This document shows positions 17,101-25,731 of a stretch of DNA of 40,233 nucleotides, piece after piece. Source of the stretch: Paludibacteraceae bacterium. Lineage in GTDB: Bacteria > Bacteroidota > Bacteroidia > Bacteroidales > Paludibacteraceae. Under the pieces are notes generated by a model. That model was not told the DNA's origin. It did no database searches and saw only the letters and a program-made list of their open reading frames with translations. Each line of letters starts with the position of its first letter. Position 1 is the stretch's first letter. The position numbers and the translations under genes are program-made. The DNA is taken from NCBI GenBank assembly GCA_016282955.1, contig JAEELX010000116.1, positions 1 to 40,233 on the forward strand, in the 5' to 3' direction.

Positions 17101-19104
17101 TTATTTATAAAAATGCCAATGCAACCCTGCCTTAAACATGTCTGGATTGTAAGGATAGGATGGCATGGCAAAGTAACTTGCACGTTTCATCATTCGCCTA
17201 TTGAAGTGGTTATATTGTGCATATAATCCCAATCGCAACTGCTTCAAATAGAAGTTGATGTAGCCATTCAATCGCGGATAATCGCCTATTCGTCTTTGCT
17301 TTTGGACGGCGAATTGTCCGAGTGCTGGGTTGAGAAGCGGAGCATAGTATTTGCTAAAAAACTGCATATCTACTCCAATTTGAGCATCTAACGCTTTGAA
17401 CCAAGTGCCGTGATAGTACAAATTATGGTACAAGATGAAATCAGGCACCGAAATAATCTCTCTGGAAGCGTGTTGATAAACCACCCTATTGTCCAGATTT
17501 ATCCACGGAGTCGTGATGTCCACCGAAGCGTCCGCACCAACAATCTGCACATTCCCGTCATATTGAACGGGATTTGATAAGTCCTCAAAATAGATGTAGT
17601 TCGACACATTTTCAAAGTTAAACGTCAAACGCATTTTCAGCCATTCGGTCGGATAATTCAATGTACCCGAGAGCAAATAACGGTAGGTCTTGTCAAAATC
17701 GTTTTCCCATTTGTAATGGTTGGAGAAGTAGTTTTGCAAAAAATAGTCGGGCGTTTCGTTTTTGATGTATGCCCGAACAGCGAGCGTCATTGTGTCTTTG
17801 CCCAACTTAAATAGGCTCAACAGATGCCCGTTTAGTGCAAATTCGCCCAATTTATAACCCAACAAACACACTTCGCCATCAAATCCATAGCGGAAAAATC
17901 GCCCATGATGCTTGAACAACGCCCCTCCCACAAACGTACTGTTTTTCCACGTATGCCCCAGAATCGTGTCGGCAAAGCGGTGCAACGCATACACGCTATC
18001 CATCAAAGCCACATCGTTATTGAACGGAGGCAACACATGAGACGGGTCGGCATAGCGTATTGGATACGAATAGCGGTGGCACTCGTTACGAGCAAAAGCC
18101 GTGATTCCGAACTTCAATCGGGTGTTAAATTCCTCGTTAAATGTAACCGAAAGCGTGTTGCTGATGGTCAAAACCCGCGTTGTATCCAAAGTTGATTCGG
18201 TATTGCGGAAGGTGTTGGTGTAAAAAGAGTCCTGATTCTCCCTTTCTCGGTACCGTTTGGTGGAATTATTGATGTCAAAAGCGTGCGAAAACGTGATTAT
18301 CGGCACAAATTTTATGGCAACCGAATCTTTCTCTTCCCAATTGCCTTGTGCATTTTGTTCGCTATACGTGATGATTTGCTCGCGTTCAGCACCAATGCTA
18401 TAACTCTGTTGCAATAAGCCCATAACGTACTTAAAAGACGACATTCCTGTCATATTTATCGGCAAATCGTATGGCTCCAACTCCCTGTCGCCCACGTCAA
18501 TTGGATTTTGCACGCCACCATTTTCGTAGTTGCGTAAAGTGGTGAAAGAAGCCGCAGCATGCAGTCTATACTTATCGCCAATATACGAACTAAAAATGGA
18601 GCCATTGAAGGATTTTCCGCTCTGTTTATCGTACAACCCGACTGCATTGAGATAGTTTGCACCCAAACCAACATTGAATTTTCGGCTCACATTACCTGTA
18701 AAAAACAGTCGCAAGTCGTTTTCATCGTGGTAGGTCTTGAAGCCACGCCGATAAATAAACTTGGAAAAAGGCGTGTTCGTTTGGTAAAAACGCATATCCT
18801 GAGCCGTCGTAATATACGGAGCGTACGCATTGCCGAACAGGAAATCCATCTTTTTCTGGCGTTCAAACCACACACGCGACTCAATGGGTGAAATCAAATT
18901 GCCGTTGTAAGAAGACGAAATACTGTAATCTTCAATGATGTTTCGGTTCGCTAAATTCCAAAACGAAGTATCTACATCCACCCTATTTTCCCAGCCGAAC
19001 GATTGCGAAAGCGTCCACGCACGGATATTCGGCTCAAATCCTTTGCCAAAAAGCGTGAATGGACACAATAAAAGTAATATGAAAACAGCCCTACTTCTTT
19101 GCAC
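17101..19104 (-). CDS. Putative outer-membrane porin (Porin_10-like)
   Basis: A 667-residue beta-barrel-like protein. The N-terminus (MQRSRAVFILLLLCPFTLFG) is a signal peptide. The body is rich in alternating aromatic/polar strands (YRLHAAASFTTLRNY, FNGSIFSSYIGDKY), and the end (LRLGLYAQYNHFNRRM, then GLHWHFYK) fits a membrane barrel with a C-terminal aromatic. The pattern matches the Porin_10 'putative porin' family common in Bacteroidota; channel substrate is unknown. The start codon is GTG at 19104 and overlaps the GH57 gene by 14 nt, so translation is probably coupled. No better ATG precedes the signal peptide. The neighbouring glycogen genes may only be co-transcribed. Confidence 0.85.
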   Translation of the reverse strand: MQRSRAVFILLLLCPFTLFGKGFEPNIRAWTLSQSFGWENRVDVDTSFWNLANRNIIEDYSISSSYNGNLISPIESRVWFERQKKMDFLFGNAYAPYITTAQDMRFYQTNTPFSKFIYRRGFKTYHDENDLRLFFTGNVSRKFNVGLGANYLNAVGLYDKQSGKSFNGSIFSSYIGDKYRLHAAASFTTLRNYENGGVQNPIDVGDRELEPYDLPINMTGMSSFKYVMGLLQQSYSIGAEREQIITYSEQNAQGNWEEKDSVAIKFVPIITFSHAFDINNSTKRYRERENQDSFYTNTFRNTESTLDTTRVLTISNTLSVTFNEEFNTRLKFGITAFARNECHRYSYPIRYADPSHVLPPFNNDVALMDSVYALHRFADTILGHTWKNSTFVGGALFKHHGRFFRYGFDGEVCLLGYKLGEFALNGHLLSLFKLGKDTMTLAVRAYIKNETPDYFLQNYFSNHYKWENDFDKTYRYLLSGTLNYPTEWLKMRLTFNFENVSNYIYFEDLSNPVQYDGNVQIVGADASVDITTPWINLDNRVVYQHASREIISVPDFILYHNLYYHGTWFKALDAQIGVDMQFFSKYYAPLLNPALGQFAVQKQRRIGDYPRLNGYINFYLKQLRLGLYAQYNHFNRRMMKRASYFAMPSYPYNPDMFKAGLHWHFYK

Positions 19105-20368
19105 GCAATTTTTTCACTTCACTTTCTAATTTCGTAATTTGTTTGTTTTGGTTATCAATTTGCGTCAATAACTCGTTCAATTCCTCGTTTTCAATCGTAA
19201 TTGGATACTGCTCTGCCACTCGCTCCAAGAAGTCGGAAAGAATGTTCATATAGTTGATGAACGCATCGTATGCCGACTCGTAACGCGTAATGCCCGGCTC
19301 AATGAAGTTCATGTTTTGGAAATGCTCCACCGATTGCAGTTTAAGCCAATCCAATTTGAGGGTTTTATCTTTGCACAAATGCACCCTATCGGCAACGGCA
19401 AACAACTTCTGCAAAGCCTCTTGCTGCAAGTCATTTCCGTTATAAATCCGCACGTTTTTCATCGCACCACTCCACGTAATCGTTTCGGGCGAAGACAACC
19501 GACCACCGTCAGACGTTACTTTTTTAGCGGCTTCCGAAGGCATCACAAACTTCATGTTGTTCGAAAGGGCGTAGTAAGGTATCATTTTCAAAAACTCAAA
19601 AATACCTGTGCCTTGATTTTGACGGCAACCAAACGTATCGGCACCGACCCAGATATTGAATAACTCGTCTTGTTCAGGCAGTTCATTCAGGCAACGAACA
19701 TATTTTTCGGAATCAAACGGGAAACCATACCAATTCGGGTCAGAAAAATGGAAGGTCAACTCATCGCTCAAATCCATATTACGAGCCAACAGAGTCATTT
19801 TGGGAGCAATCGAAGCATGGAAAACCATATTGGGCGATTTGCCACCCAACAACTGTTTTGCACCCTCTATCATCTGCGTTTTGTAGCCCAATTTTTCCAA
19901 CGTGATAACCCGTTCGTCGTTGAACATCAACTCGGTATTAAAAACAGTTGTCGAAGTAACTTTGAAGAGGTCTTCAATCTTCTTTTGTTGGGCATTTAAT
20001 TGCTCTATAAACTCGCTTTCGCTATACTCGCTCGCCAACGAATACGAATACGGCACTGCCACAAACTCCACGCAACCCGTTTGTGCCAACGTCCGCAACA
20101 TATCTATCATCGCGGGATTGTAGATTTCAAACATCTCAATCGTCAAGCCCGAAATCGCCAAAGCACAACGGAAACGCTGCTTGCTCATGCTTATCATCTC
20201 CTCCAAAACCTTGCACAAAGGCATGTAGGAAGTGTTGACCATATATTCCACCACTTCACTCGTGTGCATTTCATCGTAGTAATAGTGGTCTGTTCCCATA
20301 TCAAAGAAGCGATAACGTTTCAACGAATAGGGCAACGACATTTGAAAACAAAAACATATATTTTTCAT
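19091..20368 (-). CDS. Glycoside hydrolase family 57 alpha-amylase
   Basis: Cytoplasmic GH57 enzyme, probably acting on alpha-1,4-glucans. Of 425 residues, the N-terminal barrel begins NICFCFQMSLPY, where QMSLPY stands in for the usual family His-containing start. The nucleophile motif is FNTELMF with Glu146 as candidate nucleophile. WVGADTFG carries Asp244 as candidate acid/base. The last 25 residues form a short heptad-rich coiled coil (LLTQIDNQNKQITKLESEV). No signal peptide. It is third in the debranching enzyme - GT4 - GH57 cluster, a combination known from Bacteroides glycogen loci. The gap to the GT4 gene is 19 bp, and its 3' end overlaps the porin start. Confidence 0.88.
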   Translation of the reverse strand: MKNICFCFQMSLPYSLKRYRFFDMGTDHYYYDEMHTSEVVEYMVNTSYMPLCKVLEEMISMSKQRFRCALAISGLTIEMFEIYNPAMIDMLRTLAQTGCVEFVAVPYSYSLASEYSESEFIEQLNAQQKKIEDLFKVTSTTVFNTELMFNDERVITLEKLGYKTQMIEGAKQLLGGKSPNMVFHASIAPKMTLLARNMDLSDELTFHFSDPNWYGFPFDSEKYVRCLNELPEQDELFNIWVGADTFGCRQNQGTGIFEFLKMIPYYALSNNMKFVMPSEAAKKVTSDGGRLSSPETITWSGAMKNVRIYNGNDLQQEALQKLFAVADRVHLCKDKTLKLDWLKLQSVEHFQNMNFIEPGITRYESAYDAFINYMNILSDFLERVAEQYPITIENEELNELLTQIDNQNKQITKLESEVKKLRAKK

Positions 20369-20387
20369 AAAAATCAGTGTTACAAGG

Positions 20388-21644
20388 TTAATATCTAATC
20401 AAAGAATCGTAAATTTTTCGCAATTTTAAGCCCGCATCATACCAGCGAATGTTATTCACCTCTTGCATTCCTAACTCGCGAAGTGATTTATACATGGCTG
20501 GATACTTCACAATAGCGTACACAGCGTCTGCCATAGCGTCTATGTCCCAATAATCGGTTTTGATGGCGTGGGTCAAAATCTCCGCACAACCCGATTGTTT
20601 GGAAATAATCGAAGGCGTTCCAATCTGCATGGCTTCCAGAGGCGAAATACCGAATGGTTCGCTCACCGAAGGCATCATGTAAACGTCCGAGTCGGCTAAC
20701 ATCTCCTGCACCTGCCGTCCTTTAAGGAAGCCCGTGAAATGGAAATGGTCAGCGATGCCACGTTGTGCAACCATCTTAATCATTTTTTCCATCATATCGC
20801 CCGAACCAGCCATCACAAAATGCACATCACGCGTCTTGCTAAGCACTTGCGATGCCACTTCCACAAAAAATTCGGGTCCTTTTTGCATCGTGATTCGTCC
20901 CAAAAAGGTTACGACTTTGGTTTTGTGGTCGTGTTTGACGTATGTTTCCACGTCTTTGAGTGGTTCAACCGCATTATGCACTGTGGACACCTTGTCAGGG
21001 TGCTGGAAATACTTTTCAATCACCGTCTGACGCGTCAGATTACTTACGCAAACGATGTGGTCGGCATTATCCATTCCGCGTTTTTCGATGTCGTACACAA
21101 TCGGATTGACGTTGCCACGCGAGCGGTCAAAATCGGTTGCATGGACGTGTACCACCAACGGTTTGCCCGAGATTTGCTTTGCAAAAACGCCTGCCGAATA
21201 GGTCAACCAGTCGTGCGAATGAATTATATCAAACGCCAAACTATGTGCCAAAACGCCTGCCACAGCCTCGTAATTGCTGATTTCTTCCAATAGATTATCG
21301 GGGTAGCGTCCTGAAAAATTCACACAACCCAAGTCGTCCGTACCGATACGCCGAAAATCATAACGGATATTATCGCGATAATGGTAATACTCCTCAGGGC
21401 TCATTTTGCCTTGCAAACGTTGATAGACGTAATCGTAATTGTTGTCTTTCCACACAATCGGAACGTAACTTGCCCCAATAATTTTCAAAAACGACTGGTC
21501 TTCATCGCCCCACGGCTTGGGTAAAACGAACGTATTTTCGATGTCGCCTTGCTGTGCCAAGCCTTTGAGTAAGCCATAGCACGCTGTTCCTAATCCTCCT
21601 AAGATGTGCGGAGGAAATTCCCAACCAAACATTAGTGTTTTCAT
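20388..21644 (-). CDS. Family 4 glycosyltransferase, glycogen synthase-like
   Basis: GT-B glycosyltransferase of 418 residues. The N-terminal domain starts MKTLMFGWEFPPHILGGLGT, whose GGLG loop resembles glycogen synthases that bind the nucleotide-sugar phosphate. HSHDWLTYSAGV and HVHATDFDRSRG follow. The C-terminal Rossmann domain has FLGRITMQKGPEFF and the EX7E motif in EPFGISPLEAMQIGTP. Given the flanking debranching enzyme and GH57 amylase, it most likely builds alpha-1,4-glucan, but the donor cannot be read from sequence. Start and upstream stop overlap as ATGA (21641-21644), so translation is coupled to the debranching enzyme. Confidence 0.9.
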   Translation of the reverse strand: MKTLMFGWEFPPHILGGLGTACYGLLKGLAQQGDIENTFVLPKPWGDEDQSFLKIIGASYVPIVWKDNNYDYVYQRLQGKMSPEEYYHYRDNIRYDFRRIGTDDLGCVNFSGRYPDNLLEEISNYEAVAGVLAHSLAFDIIHSHDWLTYSAGVFAKQISGKPLVVHVHATDFDRSRGNVNPIVYDIEKRGMDNADHIVCVSNLTRQTVIEKYFQHPDKVSTVHNAVEPLKDVETYVKHDHKTKVVTFLGRITMQKGPEFFVEVASQVLSKTRDVHFVMAGSGDMMEKMIKMVAQRGIADHFHFTGFLKGRQVQEMLADSDVYMMPSVSEPFGISPLEAMQIGTPSIISKQSGCAEILTHAIKTDYWDIDAMADAVYAIVKYPAMYKSLRELGMQEVNNIRWYDAGLKLRKIYDSLIRY

Positions 21645-23602
21645 ACTTCTTCCTCCTTATTTATCATTTTTTGAACTCCTTGATACAATCGAATAACGGC
21701 TTCCACACTGGGTGCATAACTGATCGCTCCGTGTCCTCTGAACGGAGGGTTTCCGTCGTACAACTCGTTGATGGTACCGATGCACAACTCGCGAAGGTCG
21801 GCTTCGTAACCGTCCAAAATACGTTTCAGGAAGCCTTCACCACTCTTCTTGTAAACCCGCAAATAAGCCACGCCATACGCAGCAATCGTCAATGGCCACA
21901 CGGGACCGTTGTGGTAGTTGTGGTTACGTTCCGTCTGCGAACCTACGTAGAATGGCCGATAGTTGCCACTCTTGGGCGAAAGGGTACGCAAGCCTTTGGG
22001 CGTTAGCAACTCTTTGGTACAGATGTCCACGACTTTCTTCTGTTGTTGATAATCCAATGGCGAATAAGGCAAGGAAACAGACCAAATCTGATTGGGTCGC
22101 ACTTCCCTATCGCAATAACTATCAATCACATAATCGTACAAATAATTGCCATTCCAGAACACTTTTACAAAGCCATCTTGCACCAAAACGGAGTCGTAAT
22201 CAAACATATCAGCCTTCTTTTCGTCTCCCAAACAAGTCGCCAACTCGTGTGCAAACTTGAGGGCATTGTACCAAAGGGCGTTAATTTCCACCACATAACC
22301 TGTCCGAGGCGTGATGGGACGACCATTTTCGACAGCATTCATCCATGTAGCGGGACGGTCAATGCCATTCACCCACAGCAAGCCGTTTGCGTGTCGTTGA
22401 ACGCGAGGATGTTTGCTTTTAACAAAGGCGATAACATCAAAAATCAGTTTGCCGTATTTTTTGGCTATCTCTTCAATAGGTTTATATTCCTTATATTCTT
22501 GTATGGAGCGAATAAACCAGAGCAACGCATCGGGTTCATCTAATTCTTGCAAGCCGATATTTTCCTGCTTTCCTGCGATAAAATCTTTGATTTCATGCAC
22601 GGCAGTATCGTCAATGATGGCTTTCCAATAATCGGGTCGCCCAACGGCCATCGTGCAGGCACAAACCGAGAAAAATTGCTCGCGTGCAGTGGCATTAAAC
22701 CACGGATAACCTGCCAAGAGATAGCATTTATTCTCTTTGCGTTTATAGAATTGTTGTGCCGAGTTTGCCAAAAAATCAAACATATTCTCTTTGACGGGAC
22801 GAAGTTCCTCTTCTTTCGCCCATAAAGTGCGTAATTTCGTAGCAGGTACTTCGGAAACGCCAGCCGAAAAGATGACACTTTCGTTCACTTTCAACGGCAC
22901 TTCAAAATAACCCGGTTGCAACAAATCTTCCCGAAACTCGTAGCCGCGTTCCTCTTCTTTGTAGTACTTGATGCCGTTGTACCAATGCGGTTCGTGACAG
23001 TAAGTTGTTTTGCGTGAAAGTTGCATATACAGCGTAGGGAAGCCGTTGTACATGCAGATTTTGCGTCCATTGGGAATCTCGTCCATATTAGCGTTTGCAC
23101 GGTCATTTTGGTGCGTCAATTCGTTCACATTACGAAAGGCTAAAAGGGGTCTCAGACGCAATTTTACCTCACCACTTCCCGCTTCAAGCATCGTATAACG
23201 AATCAAAACACGTGGCTCAAAACTAACCAATAAACGTTCTTTTACAATAATAACCGAACCAACTCGATACGTGATTTTATTGGCACGCACACAATCAAAC
23301 TCCCGAATATACTTATGTCCATTGGGAGCAAAAATATCGTATCCGTAATGATGAACCGCCAAATTAAATTCCGCACCATACTGCACAACCGTTTCGTCCA
23401 AAGACGAAAGTAAAACATAATTTCCGTCATCCAGTCCTGTCCCCTCTATTGGCAACGTCAACAATCCGTGATACTTACGTGTGTTACAGCCAATGAGCGA
23501 AGAAATGCTAAACACACCCGTCCGATTGGTGTTAAGGATTTCTTTACTTAACGTGCGTCCTATGTTTTGTAGGTCACGTTTATCAAAACTTATATAACTC
23601 AT
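21641..23602 (-). CDS. Glycogen debranching enzyme (amylo-alpha-1,6-glucosidase)
   Basis: Removes alpha-1,6 branches from glycogen. Of 653 residues, the N-terminal beta domain (GDE_N-like; TNRTGVFSISSLIGCNTRKYHGLLTLP) covers about 1-270. A C-terminal (alpha/alpha)6 barrel (GDE_C-like) follows, with WVNGIDRPATWMNA, EINALWYNALKFA, RPNQIWSVSLPYSPL and NYHNGPVWPLTI, typical of the bacterial GH133 type. The ATG at 23602 is preferred over a TTG at 23608. It is the first gene of the glycogen cluster, 22 bp after the mannose-1-phosphate guanylyltransferase. Confidence 0.93.
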   Translation of the reverse strand: MSYISFDKRDLQNIGRTLSKEILNTNRTGVFSISSLIGCNTRKYHGLLTLPIEGTGLDDGNYVLLSSLDETVVQYGAEFNLAVHHYGYDIFAPNGHKYIREFDCVRANKITYRVGSVIIVKERLLVSFEPRVLIRYTMLEAGSGEVKLRLRPLLAFRNVNELTHQNDRANANMDEIPNGRKICMYNGFPTLYMQLSRKTTYCHEPHWYNGIKYYKEEERGYEFREDLLQPGYFEVPLKVNESVIFSAGVSEVPATKLRTLWAKEEELRPVKENMFDFLANSAQQFYKRKENKCYLLAGYPWFNATAREQFFSVCACTMAVGRPDYWKAIIDDTAVHEIKDFIAGKQENIGLQELDEPDALLWFIRSIQEYKEYKPIEEIAKKYGKLIFDVIAFVKSKHPRVQRHANGLLWVNGIDRPATWMNAVENGRPITPRTGYVVEINALWYNALKFAHELATCLGDEKKADMFDYDSVLVQDGFVKVFWNGNYLYDYVIDSYCDREVRPNQIWSVSLPYSPLDYQQQKKVVDICTKELLTPKGLRTLSPKSGNYRPFYVGSQTERNHNYHNGPVWPLTIAAYGVAYLRVYKKSGEGFLKRILDGYEADLRELCIGTINELYDGNPPFRGHGAISYAPSVEAVIRLYQGVQKMINKEEEV

Positions 23603-23624
23603 AGGCAATCTATTTTATTGATTT

Positions 23625-24677
23625 TCAATTTAATAATCTCACTAAAATACCATCTTTGGTGTGTACTACCAGCGTATGATGCAGGTTTTCAAGTCGTACT
23701 TTTTCACCCGATGTATTCAGTACCAAATTTTCGCTGCAATCTTTGTATTCAACGTCTCCATTGATGGTTGCGTTTGCGTGCTCATCCTTTTTGCTCAACT
23801 CATAAATTGCTTCCCATGCACCCAAATCATTCCAACCAAAAGATGCAGGTAAAACGTACACATTAGCCGCTTTTTCCAATAGTCCGTAGTCAATACTGAT
23901 GCTCTCGCACGTGGGAAAAACGTTCGCAATAAACGCTGGTTCCTTCGCCGTATTCAACTTGTCCAAACCATCTTCAAAAACGGACAATAATTTCGGTAAA
24001 TGTGTCTGAAAAGCGTTTTTCACACTCGTCAAACTCCAAAGAAAGATGCCAGCATTCCAAAAATAATTTCCATCTTGTAAAAATTGCTCGGCTACTTCTT
24101 TGTTGGGTTTTTCGGTGAATTTTTTCACCTTAAAGATTTCCTTTTCTTGTGCCACATCTTTTTGGATGTAGCCATAGCCCGTGTGCGGATGCGTGGGTTG
24201 AATGCCCAACGTAAGCAAACTATCGTGCGTTAGTACAAAATCGAAGCCCGTTTGCAATTTTTGCAAAAAGCCATCCTCGTTTTGTATGTAATGGTCGCTG
24301 GGTGCTACCACCATCGCAATGTCTTCCGCATTACAGCCTTCCTGCTTGGCTTGTGCCATGATATGAGCCACCGCATAGGCGATACACGGAGCCGTATTCC
24401 GTCGCATTGGCTCACAAAGGATTTGAGAAGAAGCGATTTGCGGAATCTGTTCCATCACCAACTCCCGATAGCGTTCATTGGTTACAATCAAGATTTGTTC
24501 GGCAGGAATCAACTTATTCAGTCGCAAAAACGTATCTTGCAACAAGCTTTTTCCCGTTCCTAACAAATCCAAAAACTGCTTCGGCTTTTCGTCAGTACTA
24601 TACGGCCAGAGACGTGTTCCACCGCCCCCAGCCATAATAATACCGAACAATATCGCACCATTTTTTTGCTTTAACAT
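23625..24677 (-). CDS. Mannose-1-phosphate guanylyltransferase
   Basis: Makes GDP-mannose from GTP and mannose 1-phosphate for surface glycans. The nucleotide-binding signature MAGGGGTRLWPYSTDEKPKQ occupies about 15-34. EPMRRNTAPCIAYA, VVAPSDHYI, FTEKPNKE and NYFWNAGIFLW are all in family order, as is SIDYGLLEKA and FGWNDLGAWEA. At 350 residues it is the single-domain form, with no fused phosphomannose isomerase. It starts at the ATG at 24677, 20 bp after korB. There is no functional tie to the flanking oxidoreductase; co-transcription seems to be by packing only. Confidence 0.94.
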   Translation of the reverse strand: MLKQKNGAILFGIIMAGGGGTRLWPYSTDEKPKQFLDLLGTGKSLLQDTFLRLNKLIPAEQILIVTNERYRELVMEQIPQIASSQILCEPMRRNTAPCIAYAVAHIMAQAKQEGCNAEDIAMVVAPSDHYIQNEDGFLQKLQTGFDFVLTHDSLLTLGIQPTHPHTGYGYIQKDVAQEKEIFKVKKFTEKPNKEVAEQFLQDGNYFWNAGIFLWSLTSVKNAFQTHLPKLLSVFEDGLDKLNTAKEPAFIANVFPTCESISIDYGLLEKAANVYVLPASFGWNDLGAWEAIYELSKKDEHANATINGDVEYKDCSENLVLNTSGEKVRLENLHHTLVVHTKDGILVRLLN

Positions 24678-24697
24678 AATAAGGAATCAATGTATCA

Positions 24698-25729
24698 CTA
24701 AATTTCCCAATGCTCCAAATTGGCCGTTAAATCGTCAAACGTTTTTGCTTTTGCTTTGGCACGAACGTTTTCAATTTGCGTATGCACGGCTTGGTCATAC
24801 GTTGCTTCTTCCACGCTACGAATAACGCCCAAAGCGATAGGCAACTCCGTATCGGCATCAAACGAAGCCATATCCGTGTACTTTTCGTACCCCATCAAAG
24901 CGAGCATACGGTGCAACGTCATATCTTTGGTTTTAGCATCGTGTACCAGAACGCGTGGGTCGTTTGCATCAACCACAATGAGTTTTGGGAACGCACTTTG
25001 CGAATTATCCAAAGCCAAACCTTTATCTTGGTTAGCACCAAAAATCATTTTTTCGCCATGTTTGAGCAAAATAGTACGGTCGGCACGAGTGTTGCGGTCA
25101 GCAATCCAGTTATGGGTACCATTATTAAATATGACACAATTCACCAAGCACTCTACCACCGATGCACCTTTGTGCAAGTGGGCTTGTTTGAGGCAATCTA
25201 CCGACGTGGGCATATCAACGTCCAACGTACGTGCATAGAACGTTCCACCTGCACCCATAATCAATTCCGAGGGGATGAAAGGACGCTCAACCGTACCAAA
25301 TGGACTGGATTTACTAACGAAACCTTTGGGCGATGTGGGCGAATACTGACCTTTTGTCAAACCATAAATTCGGTTGTTAAAGAGGCAGATATTCAAATCC
25401 ACATTACGGCGAATCTCGTGAATGAAATGGTTACCACCGATAGCAAAACAGTCGCCATCACCGCTCATTTGCCAAACGGTTATGTCTGGATGAGCCGTTT
25501 TAACACCCGTTGCAATCGCACCACCACGACCGTGAATCGTATTAAAACCATACGTGCTGATGTAGTGGGGCATACGTGACGAGCAACCGATACCCGAAAT
25601 AACTGCTATTTGATGAGGTGGCACTCCAACTTCAGCCATCGCCTTTTGCAATGCCATCGCTACTGCGTGATCACCACAACCTGGGCAAAAACGTACATAT
25701 TGATCTGACTTAAATTGACTTGCTTCCAT
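24698..25729 (-). CDS. korB: 2-oxoacid:ferredoxin oxidoreductase subunit beta
   Basis: Thiamine-diphosphate-binding beta subunit. With korA it oxidatively decarboxylates a 2-oxoacid (probably 2-oxoglutarate) to the acyl-CoA and reduces ferredoxin; the reaction can run in reverse. Of 343 residues: CPGCGDHAVA near 15-24, SGIGCSSR, GRGGAIATGVKTA, and the ThDP/metal motif GDGDCFAIGGNHFIHE followed by NNRIYGLTKGQYSPTSP. Length and motifs match korB-type subunits. It lies 2 nt after korA, as usual for this pair. Pyruvate or another 2-oxoacid as substrate cannot be excluded. Confidence 0.92.
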   Translation of the reverse strand: MEASQFKSDQYVRFCPGCGDHAVAMALQKAMAEVGVPPHQIAVISGIGCSSRMPHYISTYGFNTIHGRGGAIATGVKTAHPDITVWQMSGDGDCFAIGGNHFIHEIRRNVDLNICLFNNRIYGLTKGQYSPTSPKGFVSKSSPFGTVERPFIPSELIMGAGGTFYARTLDVDMPTSVDCLKQAHLHKGASVVECLVNCVIFNNGTHNWIADRNTRADRTILLKHGEKMIFGANQDKGLALDNSQSAFPKLIVVDANDPRVLVHDAKTKDMTLHRMLALMGYEKYTDMASFDADTELPIALGVIRSVEEATYDQAVHTQIENVRAKAKAKTFDDLTANLEHWEI

Positions 25730-25731
25730 AA

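Noticed and set aside
16773..17183. Thioredoxin with a 34-residue N-terminal extension
   Set aside because: The extension overlaps the porin coding end and has no family counterpart; the ATG at 17081 gives a standard-length thioredoxin.
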